Below the pieces are notes generated by a model, which searched no databases, was not told the DNA's origin, and saw only the letters and a list, made by a program, of their open reading frames with translations. This document shows positions 6,572 to 13,085 of a stretch of 15,099 nucleotides of DNA, in pieces. A program made the translations under genes and the position numbers. The stretch is taken from contig JAQXFA010000097.1 of assembly GCA_029250565.1 (NCBI GenBank), positions 1 to 15,099 of the forward strand, read 5' to 3'. The first letter of the stretch is position 1; each line of letters begins with the position of its first letter. The stretch comes from Candidatus Thalassarchaeaceae archaeon. Its GTDB lineage: Archaea; Thermoplasmatota; Poseidoniia; Poseidoniales; Thalassarchaeaceae.

Positions 6572-6730
6572 TTAATCTTCTGAAATATCTTTTACAGGCC
6601 ATAAATATTGAATGTAGCACTCTGAGCAAGCTCGGGTCAACATTTGTTCTCCGTATGGAAGAGGGCGGTTCCAAACCTCCAATGGTTTTTCTTCGTCGCA
6701 AATCGGACAAGCGCCAATCTCTCTCCCCAT
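6572..6730 (-). CDS. Small zinc-ribbon protein, 52 residues
   Basis: This gene is short and read leftward from ATG 6728-6730 to TAA 6572-6574. The product has two Cys pairs, CPIC (8-11) and CSEC (35-38), with 23 residues between, the spacing of a minimal zinc ribbon or rubredoxin-like knuckle. The middle is conserved-looking (PLEVWNRPLPYGEQML) and the tail is acidic (ISED). An in-frame TGA upstream rules out a longer N-terminus. No Shine-Dalgarno is visible. It converges with trhO (5 bases between stops) and diverges from the epimerase gene 76 bases away. No function can be named; small zinc ribbons of this kind often act in protein or nucleic-acid binding. Other reading frames over this stretch encode nothing recognisable, which supports this one. 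Confidence 0.75.
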   Translation of the reverse strand: MGREIGACPICDEEKPLEVWNRPLPYGEQMLTRACSECYIQYLWPVKDISED

Positions 6731-6806
6731 TGAAACCGCACCCGAGCTTGTGATTCATCAACTTGTGGTCGCATAATGCAATACGCTACCCCCCTCTCCG
6801 CCCTCT

Positions 6807-7784
6807 ATGCGCTGCCTTGTGACTGGTGGAGGTGGCTTCCTTGGAAGTCATCTTGCTGAAGCATTGTTAACCCGTGGGCACACTGTTGCAGTAGTGGATG
6901 ATTTGTTTCGTGGGCGTAAAGCAAACATGGTAGATTTCAAGGCTATGCCAGACTTTACTTTCGTACTTGGTGATTGCGCAGATGTTGAGAAACTTGAGAA
7001 GGCTGAAGAAAAAATGAATGGGGTTGATATCATTTTCCACCTCGCTGCAATAAACGGAACGCGTTACTTCCATGAACGACCTGATTTAGTAATTGATGTT
7101 AACATCAAAACAACTGAAACTGTGGTCAAATTTGCCTTTGACAGAGGTGCACGACTTGTTTTCACAAGTAGTCCTGAGGCATTTGGATTACAAGATGAAA
7201 TGCCATTGGGAGAAAACCTTGATGCGATTTTCCCTAGCCCTCATGATCACTTCAGACATTCATATGGAGCCAGCAAATATCTCGGGGAAATTATTGTTCA
7301 ATATGCTGTAAAAGAAAGAGGATTAGATGGAAGAATCATCAGGCCATTCAATGGTTATGGTCCGCGATTAGTGGGTAATGAACACGGACAAGTGACGGCA
7401 ATTTTCCTTCACCAATGCCAAAGAGGAGAAAACATCACACTTCATGGAGATGGCTCACAAACTCGCTGTTTCACATGGTATAATGACTTGATTGACGGAA
7501 TCATTTCACTTGGCGAATTAGATGAGGGGATAGATGGCTCAAACCTACAAGGAGCCTCTTTCAATATTGGTTCAACTGATGAAGTTTCAATTCACCGAAT
7601 TGCTGAATTAGCCCGTGAAGTCACAGGTGCCGATGTTGAAATCGTGATGACTGAAGGCCACCCTGGCGATTCTACTCGCCGAATACCAGATATTTCAGCA
7701 GCTCAAGAGGCGCTTGGATGGACATCTACAGTTGACATTTCAGAAGGGATGTTGCGTTGTTGGGAATGGATTCAAGCAGAGTGA
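6807..7784 (+). CDS. NAD-dependent sugar-nucleotide epimerase/dehydratase (extended SDR)
   Basis: This is a 325-residue extended short-chain dehydrogenase/reductase. The Rossmann NAD-binding motif TGGGGFLGSHL lies at 6-16, the acidic residue that selects NAD at D31/D32 (VVDDLFRG), FHLAA at 77-81, the catalytic Ser at 121/122 (FTSSPEAFG), and the YxxxK pair at Y153/K157 (YGASK). RPFNGYGPR (179-187), GDGSQTR and FTWYNDLIDGI are the substrate-binding signatures of GalE/UDP-glucuronate decarboxylase/dTDP-glucose dehydratase relatives. The hydrophobic TSSPEAFG in place of the TSTxEVYG common in decarboxylases and the absence of a clear dehydratase DE pair leave the reaction open; an NDP-hexose epimerase is the simplest guess. 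ATG 6807 starts at the first strand (RCLVTGG), so it is likely correct. A BtpA-family gene follows after about 20 bases, suggesting one operon. Confidence 0.88.
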   Translation: MRCLVTGGGGFLGSHLAEALLTRGHTVAVVDDLFRGRKANMVDFKAMPDFTFVLGDCADVEKLEKAEEKMNGVDIIFHLAAINGTRYFHERPDLVIDVNIKTTETVVKFAFDRGARLVFTSSPEAFGLQDEMPLGENLDAIFPSPHDHFRHSYGASKYLGEIIVQYAVKERGLDGRIIRPFNGYGPRLVGNEHGQVTAIFLHQCQRGENITLHGDGSQTRCFTWYNDLIDGIISLGELDEGIDGSNLQGASFNIGSTDEVSIHRIAELAREVTGADVEIVMTEGHPGDSTRRIPDISAAQEALGWTSTVDISEGMLRCWEWIQAE

Positions 7785-7807
7785 TGATAATTAGATAAAC
7801 AACTTTG

Positions 7808-8650
7808 GTGATTAATACGACAAGAATCAATCTACTTCCCGATCGTGCCATAATTGGAATGGTACACCTACAGCCTCTTCCTGGTTCACCTCGTTTTGCA
7901 GGTGACCTAAATGGTGTTGAACAATTTGCAATCAATGATGCAAGGATATTGGTTGCTGGTGGATGTCATGCAATAATGATAGAGAATTTTGGTGATGCTC
8001 CATTTCACGGAAGTGAAGTAGAGCCAGTTACAATTGCTGTAATGAGTCGAATTGTAAGCAAAATTGTTGATGAAGTGGCACGTCCAGAAGCAATCCCTGT
8101 TGGAGTTAATGTTCTCAGAAACGATGCCGCTGCTGCACTTTCTATTGCCGCTGCGAGTGGGGCTAATTTCATCCGAGTAAACATTCATGTTGGTGGCATG
8201 ATGACTGACCAAGGGCTGATTGAAGGGAAAGCTGCTGATACTTTGCGGCTGCGGGAACAACTTGGACACGGTCCTGATTCCACCCATCCTATCGCTATCT
8301 TCGCAGATGTAGGGGTCAAGCATGCGACACCTCTAGATTCAGAATGGATGCTTGAACAAGAAGCACAAGATTGCTGGAATCGCGGACTAGCAGATGCCTT
8401 GATTGTATCAGGAAGTGGAACTGGTCAACCAACCTCTGCAGAAGACCTAGCGCGGGTTAGAATTGCCACACCTCACGCAACTTTACTTGTCGGATCGGGA
8501 ACAAACTCTGAGAACCTAACGGAATATCTGCGGCATGCAGATGGTGCAATTGTTGGAACTTTTCTCAAGGAAGAAAAAGATGTATCAAAAAAAGTAGACC
8601 TGTCTGTCGTTTCTAAAGTGATACAAGCGGTAAAAAGCACTAAAATTTGA
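7808..8650 (+). CDS. BtpA/SgcQ-family TIM-barrel protein
   Basis: The 280 residues carry the hallmarks of the BtpA family: IGMVHLQPLPGSPR near the N-terminus, MIENFGDAPF, VGVNVLRNDAAAAL, NFIRVNIHVGGMMTDQGLI, FADVGVKHATPL, ALIVSGSGTG and LLVGSGTN. The fold is expected to be a (beta/alpha)8 barrel with a phosphate-binding GSGT loop near the C-terminus. Cyanobacterial BtpA is needed for stable photosystem I, but archaea with the protein have no photosystem; SgcQ sits in an E. coli sugar cluster. A metabolic role on a phosphorylated substrate is therefore more plausible here. It follows the epimerase by about 20 bases on the same strand. TTG 7805 and GTG 7808 are adjacent candidate starts; GTG is chosen as the commoner one. 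No Shine-Dalgarno is evident. Confidence 0.85.
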   Translation: MINTTRINLLPDRAIIGMVHLQPLPGSPRFAGDLNGVEQFAINDARILVAGGCHAIMIENFGDAPFHGSEVEPVTIAVMSRIVSKIVDEVARPEAIPVGVNVLRNDAAAALSIAAASGANFIRVNIHVGGMMTDQGLIEGKAADTLRLREQLGHGPDSTHPIAIFADVGVKHATPLDSEWMLEQEAQDCWNRGLADALIVSGSGTGQPTSAEDLARVRIATPHATLLVGSGTNSENLTEYLRHADGAIVGTFLKEEKDVSKKVDLSVVSKVIQAVKSTKI

Positions 8651-8670
8651 TTTTTAGTTCTTAACATCTA

Positions 8671-8678
8671 ATTATATG
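8671..8678 (+). promoter_or_regulatory. TATA-like box for the 12-helix membrane protein
   Basis: ATTATATG is centred about 28 bases before ATG 8703 in the 52-base gap after the BtpA gene. No Shine-Dalgarno precedes the ATG. A second AT-rich stretch (AATATA, 8682-8687) sits closer than usual. Confidence 0.4.
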
Positions 8679-8702
8679 CTGAATATACCTTAGAAATCTT
8701 GT

Positions 8703-10043
8703 ATGAAGAGTACCTCGAAGGATTCTTACAATTGGGCGGCCGGCTCATACATCGATTTATTCATTGTATCCGCGGTGACTCAAATATTTTTTGCAATCGG
8801 ATTGTATTGGACATTTGCCAGTGATACTACTTGGGTTAATGAAGCACCTGTACTTCAATCAAATATTCTAATTTTAGCAATTGGCACCCTACCGGTACTA
8901 GGATGGGTCATGGCCCTGATAATTGGTATTGGGTTTGATAGATTTCCACTTGATTACAAATCAGCGCCATTTGACCCTTCTCTAATTTCAACGATTGCAA
9001 CGTTGAATATAGGAGGACAAATTCTCATTATGGTTGGAATCTTAACCTCGCAAATTGAAAGTCTAGAAAGTTTAGCACAAATGGGAGCTACACTTTTGGG
9101 AATGCAAGTAATTTTGTTAGGACCAATTTCCTGGAGCTTGTATAAATCCCGGGCAACAGAAGATAATAGGAAAGTAGGTATGTGGGCAATTGGCTCAATG
9201 CTTGCCTTACCAGTAGTGGGAGTAATCACTATTCTATCTTGGATATTAGTATACAATGATTGGTTTTACATTTTGTTTTGGACAGTAATACTAGATGGGT
9301 TTTGGTTAATGGTAACTTTTGCTCTTATTCTATCCCATTTCCAAGATCGTTTAGGTTGGGAATTAATGGATTCAAAGGTAAGTGGTCGGGCTTTTACCGT
9401 GTTTGTTTTTCTAGTTATTATTCACATTATCCTTGAATTTTTACATCAAAGCGGGGATATTAGTAATAGTTATGTGAAAGCAAGTATCTCAGCCCCGATT
9501 TTATGGGTTTTCTTTGTTTCTCGCCCAGATCAAATATGGAAAAATGTGTTATCAGGGAAACAATACAGTGCTCAAATTCTTTCTGCTCACTCTTGGCTGC
9601 TTGCAACCGCAGCAATTGGAATTTATGAAGCGATTTATATTGAGGAAGCAATAGGTATGTTCTATACTCGATTCATGCTAATTTTCGGTATAGTGGTGCA
9701 AGCAGTATGGGGCTCGTCAGTGTATTTACATGAAGACCATAAATACATCGAAATTGAAGATAGAAAAAATAGATGGGTTAGTGTTATCATGATGTTTATT
9801 CTGATGGTTGGTATAATTTATTTAGCATTGAATGCAGGTGGACATATCAGTATATTTAATCCTGAAATTGTTGCTACAATAGCTGTTGTTTCTTTATTCG
9901 TTGCTGCATCTGATTTCTTCATTTGGCTTGTTAGAGATGCAATTTTTAATCATGATAATTGGCATAGAATCCCAATGTATTACACCAATATGGAAAGTGG
10001 TGATGAGCAAGATGATGCATATTTCCCAAATGAATCTGAGTAA
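8703..10043 (+). CDS. Unrecognised 12-helix integral membrane protein
   Basis: The 446-residue protein is almost entirely membrane: about twelve hydrophobic segments, starting near residues 19, 54, 94, 125, 159, 188, 230, 260, 292, 320, 359 and 390, a polar N-terminus, and an acidic tail after 428 (ESGDEQDDAYFPNESE). I do not recognise a family motif. Several His lie in or beside helices (H212, H241, H248, H296, H343, H346, H381). With twelve helices this recalls heme-copper oxidase subunit I or NnrS-like proteins, but the His pairs and CuB motif of an oxidase are not visible, so I do not call it one. Many Trp residues and a strongly AT-rich codon usage stand out. It lies between the BtpA gene and an MFS exporter; its own TATA-like box suggests a separate transcript. 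The start ATG 8703 follows the first plausible promoter and begins a short polar lead. Confidence 0.7.
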   Translation: MKSTSKDSYNWAAGSYIDLFIVSAVTQIFFAIGLYWTFASDTTWVNEAPVLQSNILILAIGTLPVLGWVMALIIGIGFDRFPLDYKSAPFDPSLISTIATLNIGGQILIMVGILTSQIESLESLAQMGATLLGMQVILLGPISWSLYKSRATEDNRKVGMWAIGSMLALPVVGVITILSWILVYNDWFYILFWTVILDGFWLMVTFALILSHFQDRLGWELMDSKVSGRAFTVFVFLVIIHIILEFLHQSGDISNSYVKASISAPILWVFFVSRPDQIWKNVLSGKQYSAQILSAHSWLLATAAIGIYEAIYIEEAIGMFYTRFMLIFGIVVQAVWGSSVYLHEDHKYIEIEDRKNRWVSVIMMFILMVGIIYLALNAGGHISIFNPEIVATIAVVSLFVAASDFFIWLVRDAIFNHDNWHRIPMYYTNMESGDEQDDAYFPNESE

Positions 10044-10069
10044 CCGAACAATAAGGTGAAAGTAACAAC

Positions 10070-10078
10070 ATAAAATAC
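10070..10078 (+). promoter_or_regulatory. TATA-like box of the MFS gene
   Basis: ATAAAATAC is centred about 25 bases before ATG 10099 with no Shine-Dalgarno between, which is the leaderless arrangement. It lies in the 55-base gap after the 12-helix protein. Confidence 0.5.
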
Positions 10079-10098
10079 CTTACTTACTAGGGCGATTC

Positions 10099-11625
10099 AT
10101 GGATGATGAAGAACCCCAGTACCCTGACAATAGGTGGTTAATTCTAGGTGTAATGAGTTTGAGCCTTGTCATTGTGATGTTGAACAATGTTACACTAAAT
10201 GTAGCACTCCCAAATCTATCTACTAGCCTTGGTGCAGATAATTCTGAATTACAGTGGATTATGGATGCATATGCACTTGTATTTGGTGGAACCCTTCTTG
10301 TGATGGGTGCATTAGGAGACCGATTTGGCCGAAAGGGTGCCTTACAAATTGGATTGCTGATTGTTGGAACAGCATCTGCGTGGACAGCATTTTTTGCTGA
10401 TTCATCCACAGATGTCATCTTAGCGCGAGGGTTTATGGGGTTAGGTGCGGCCCTAGTAATGCCATCTACATTGTCTGTGGTCTTGGTAGTATTCCCACCC
10501 AAAGAGCGTGGAAAAGCCATCGGTATTTGGGCTGCTATGGCAGGGATTGGTGCCCCTATTGGTCTGCTTGTAGGTGGTTGGGCGGTTGAAAATTACGATT
10601 GGGAAATGGCATTCTTAATCAATGTCCCAGTTATTCTCATAGCCTTAGTCGCGGGTGCAATTATTGTACCTCGGTCAAAAGATGAACAACAAAGACCTCT
10701 TGATGGTGTTGGGGCGGTTTTATCGGTACTTGTCCTTGGGTCACTTCTGTATGGAATTATTGAGGGGCCTAGCCTAGGTTGGACTGATGGTCGAGTGCTT
10801 GGCGCTTTTGCGACTTCCCTCATTGCAACACTCTTGTTTGTGTACTCACAAAAGAAAGCTGAATTCCCTCTTTTGCCCTTAGAATTTTTCAAAGACAGGC
10901 GATTTTCAATTGGTTTGATTGCTATTTCAATGGCCTTTTTTGTGATGTTCTCATTCATGTTCATGCAAATGCTACACTTCCAACTTGTTCGAGGTCATTC
11001 GCCTTTATCAGCAGCAATCCGTTTCTTCCCATTACCAATTGGCCTAATGCCAGCAGCAGCAAATAGCGATCGATTAGTTGCTAAGTTTGGACGGCCAAAT
11101 GTCATAGCAACTGGTTTGTCCCTTGTAGCATTGGGATTGTTCCTATTTACTCAAGTAAATATTGACACTAGTTATGCACAAATTGCTGCTACATTCTTCC
11201 TCCTAGGGTTAGGTATTGGATTAACAATGGCCCCCTCAACAACAGCAGTAATGGATTCCATTCCTGAATCTAAAGCAGGTGTTGGGAGTGCAACAAATGA
11301 TTCTAGCCGTGAAGTTGGTGGTGCTCTTGGAATAGCAATAGGTGGTAGCATACTCAACGAAATTTATCAATCAACAATTGTAATCCCAGCATCTGCGTCT
11401 GCAAAGGCCTCAATTATTCAGGAATCATTTCCGGCTGCGATGACAGTTGGTCAGCAAATGCTAGCAGCAGGTAATACCGATGGTGCACTGTTAATTGCAT
11501 CAGCGAGAGAATCTTTCATCGAAGGAATGGTTGGAGCATGTGTCATATCTGCCATCATAGCATTATTGGCTGCCATCATTGTCAAATTGAAAATGCCAGA
11601 TGATGAAATCATGAATGATGAATAA
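10099..11625 (+). CDS. MFS drug/solute exporter, DHA2 (EmrB/QacA) type, 14 helices
   Basis: This is a 508-residue major facilitator with the 14-helix DHA2 layout. SELQWIMDAYALVFGG (49-64) and motif A, GALGDRFGRKGAL (70-82), are typical, and GIGAPIGLLVGGW gives motif C, characteristic of drug/H+ antiporters. Helix 1 reads MLNNVTLNVALPNL (27-40); most relatives have an acidic Asp in the position of N29 (LDxTxxNVALP), so a proton-relay residue may be altered. The second half keeps the R-E-V/GGALGIAIGG helix seen in the EmrB branch. Export of toxic or metabolic small molecules across the cytoplasmic membrane is likely, with the substrate unknown. It converges with the Maf gene, 18 bases between stops. 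The start is supported by a TATA-like box 25 bases upstream. Few acidic residues follow the last helix (KMPDDEIMNDE). Confidence 0.9.
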   Translation: MDDEEPQYPDNRWLILGVMSLSLVIVMLNNVTLNVALPNLSTSLGADNSELQWIMDAYALVFGGTLLVMGALGDRFGRKGALQIGLLIVGTASAWTAFFADSSTDVILARGFMGLGAALVMPSTLSVVLVVFPPKERGKAIGIWAAMAGIGAPIGLLVGGWAVENYDWEMAFLINVPVILIALVAGAIIVPRSKDEQQRPLDGVGAVLSVLVLGSLLYGIIEGPSLGWTDGRVLGAFATSLIATLLFVYSQKKAEFPLLPLEFFKDRRFSIGLIAISMAFFVMFSFMFMQMLHFQLVRGHSPLSAAIRFFPLPIGLMPAAANSDRLVAKFGRPNVIATGLSLVALGLFLFTQVNIDTSYAQIAATFFLLGLGIGLTMAPSTTAVMDSIPESKAGVGSATNDSSREVGGALGIAIGGSILNEIYQSTIVIPASASAKASIIQESFPAAMTVGQQMLAAGNTDGALLIASARESFIEGMVGACVISAIIALLAAIIVKLKMPDDEIMNDE

Positions 11626-11643
11626 AAAATTGGTTTCTCATGA

Positions 11644-12267
11644 TTATAAAAGTTGTAACAATTCTTCAATGATTGAGGGTGCAAAACCAAGCACACACTC
11701 TTCTGAACCATGAATTAGACTAGCATAGTCCCCCATTTCCCCAGCTAGGTCATAAGCACCTGCTTTACCAAGCCAACTTTTTGAATCTAACAAGTCGCCA
11801 AATTGATTATCTGTTAAGTGGTTGATTTCAACTGTTGCATGTTCAACAGAGGATTTCTCCTCCCAACTGTTTCCCTTCCTGATTAGGAGGGAGGTACCTG
11901 ACCAAACATTGTGCCTCCTCCCACTTAGCCGCATTAACATCCCTGCCGCTGAAGCACGGTCACTTGGTTGACCTAATGACTGTTGTAAATCATCTGGGTC
12001 TTCAACTAAGGTATCAGCTAATAGTACAAAATCTGGAATCTCAATTTCCCCAATCTCTTGAATAGCCATTTCAATTTTGGCCGCTTCTACTTTTGATGCC
12101 AAGATTTTCTGTACTTGGGTTCTGACATCCAAGCCACTTTGCGGAAGTTCCTCCTCACTTCGCAATCCCGCTGCACTAAAATCCACGAATTCTGCATCAA
12201 TACGGGTTTTTAGCCACTCATATCGACGGCTTGAAGCGCTCGCAAGGTGCAATTTACAACGGCTCAT
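11644..12267 (-). CDS. Maf/YhdE-family nucleotide pyrophosphatase
   Basis: Maf proteins hydrolyse non-canonical or ordinary nucleoside triphosphates to monophosphates, a housecleaning role linked to septum inhibition in bacteria. The 207 residues show the family signatures: LASASSRR (8-15, usually SxSPRR), the metal-binding ADTLVED (84-90, catalytic D85), AGMLMRLSGRRHNVWSG (108-124, here with GQP in place of the usual GKP before it), and WLGKAGAYDLAG (165-176). Length is in the normal range (190-210). ATG 12267 is preferred over the in-frame TTG 12270. The first 15 residues match the conserved start, so nothing is missing. It diverges from the KaiC-like gene. The Pro-to-Ser and Lys-to-Gln changes sit in substrate-binding motifs, so nucleotide preference cannot be inferred; the dTTP/UTP pyrophosphatase branch is the default guess. 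Confidence 0.88.
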   Translation of the reverse strand: MSRCKLHLASASSRRYEWLKTRIDAEFVDFSAAGLRSEEELPQSGLDVRTQVQKILASKVEAAKIEMAIQEIGEIEIPDFVLLADTLVEDPDDLQQSLGQPSDRASAAGMLMRLSGRRHNVWSGTSLLIRKGNSWEEKSSVEHATVEINHLTDNQFGDLLDSKSWLGKAGAYDLAGEMGDYASLIHGSEECVLGFAPSIIEELLQLL

Positions 12268-12291
12268 CAATTACACGGGATGGGGAGCGCG

Positions 12292-12299
12292 TTTATCAT
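12292..12299. promoter_or_regulatory. Shared TATA-like box between the Maf and KaiC-like genes
   Basis: TTTATCAT (plus) / ATGATAAA (minus) is centred 29 bases from the Maf ATG (12267) and 22 bases from GTG 12318 of the KaiC-like gene. It is the only TATA-like element in the gap, so one box may serve both directions, or each gene may use a weaker site. Confidence 0.4.
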
Positions 12300-12332
12300 G
12301 CGGACCATTGTAGGCCGGTGCGGGGAATAAGA

Positions 12333-13055
12333 GTGAGCGGCATACAAGAACGGATTCCAACATACATATCGGGACTTGATGATAAAATGCAGGGGGGTAT
12401 CCCGAAGGGGCATATCGTACTTCTTGCTGGAGTATCAGGTTCGATGAAATCTAGTTTAGGATTCTCAATGTTATACAACGCGGTGATGGAAGGGAAAACT
12501 TCTGGAATCTATGTCACATTAGAACAAGGGAAAGACAGTTTGGGAAGCCACATGGCAGGAATGGGAATGGATGTCCAGGACCCACGTGTCCGTAGCAGAA
12601 TCGCAATCATTGACCTAGCGGATCTTAGAGTTCAATTAGATGCACAAGGCATGTCAGATAGCGTAGATTGGATGGGACAACTCATCAAACAATTGGCTAA
12701 CTACCGCGATAGTATCGGCTTTGAGGTGGTTGTTTTTGACAGTCTTGGAGCATTCTTCACACTAACAAAGATGGAAAGCCCCCGTGATGAAGTGTTCCGC
12801 TTCTTTGAAGCAATCCGCAGAATGGGATTAACTGGAATCATTATCTGTGAAATGATGGGTGAATCAAAGAATCAGTATGGTGAATTTGGAATTGAGGATT
12901 ATCTATCAGATGGTGTAATTCATCTCACAATGGAGCGAACAGGTGATACTGTAGCAAGAAAAGTCGCCGTTGTCAAGATGAGACATACAGACCACATTCT
13001 TGGATACCAGCCTTATCGCTGGGATTCTAGTAACAGTCGATTTACAGTCAACTGA
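12333..13055 (+). CDS. KaiC-like RecA-superfamily ATPase, single domain
   Basis: The core begins RIPTYISGLDDKMQGGIPKGH and contains Walker A GVSGSMKS (33-40, K39), VTLEQG (61-66) with the KaiC-type glutamate, and Walker B VVVFDS (132-137, D136). The next helices (MESPRDEVFRFFEAIRRMG) and the strand IIICEM complete the RecA fold. It is one domain only (about 240 residues), unlike the double-domain clock KaiC; archaea have many such proteins, mostly without known function, some affecting motility or signalling. Met replaces the usual Gly before the Walker A Lys. The frame is open back to TTG 12231, which would overlap the Maf gene. GTG 12333 has a GGGGA motif 6 bases upstream and puts the start just before the conserved region; GTG 12318, which would fit the TATA-like box as a leaderless start, is the alternative. 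It converges with glmS. Confidence 0.85.
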   Translation: MSGIQERIPTYISGLDDKMQGGIPKGHIVLLAGVSGSMKSSLGFSMLYNAVMEGKTSGIYVTLEQGKDSLGSHMAGMGMDVQDPRVRSRIAIIDLADLRVQLDAQGMSDSVDWMGQLIKQLANYRDSIGFEVVVFDSLGAFFTLTKMESPRDEVFRFFEAIRRMGLTGIIICEMMGESKNQYGEFGIEDYLSDGVIHLTMERTGDTVARKVAVVKMRHTDHILGYQPYRWDSSNSRFTVN

Positions 13056-13085
13056 ACCTAGGTTCTAACATCGTGAATTTGCAAT

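Noticed and set aside
6453..6761. 102-codon minus-strand frame across the trhO end and the following gap
   Set aside because: It overlaps the conserved trhO C-terminus and lacks any motif; the 52-residue zinc ribbon in another frame of the same strand explains the gap better.
7907..8323. Open minus-strand frame of 138 codons inside the BtpA gene
   Set aside because: It is antisense to conserved BtpA motifs; its translation is Ser/Asn/Cys-rich with no domain.
12231..12332. Upstream extension of the KaiC-like gene to TTG 12231
   Set aside because: It would overlap the conserved start of the Maf gene, and the extra 34 residues resemble nothing in the family; GTG 12333 or 12318 fits better.
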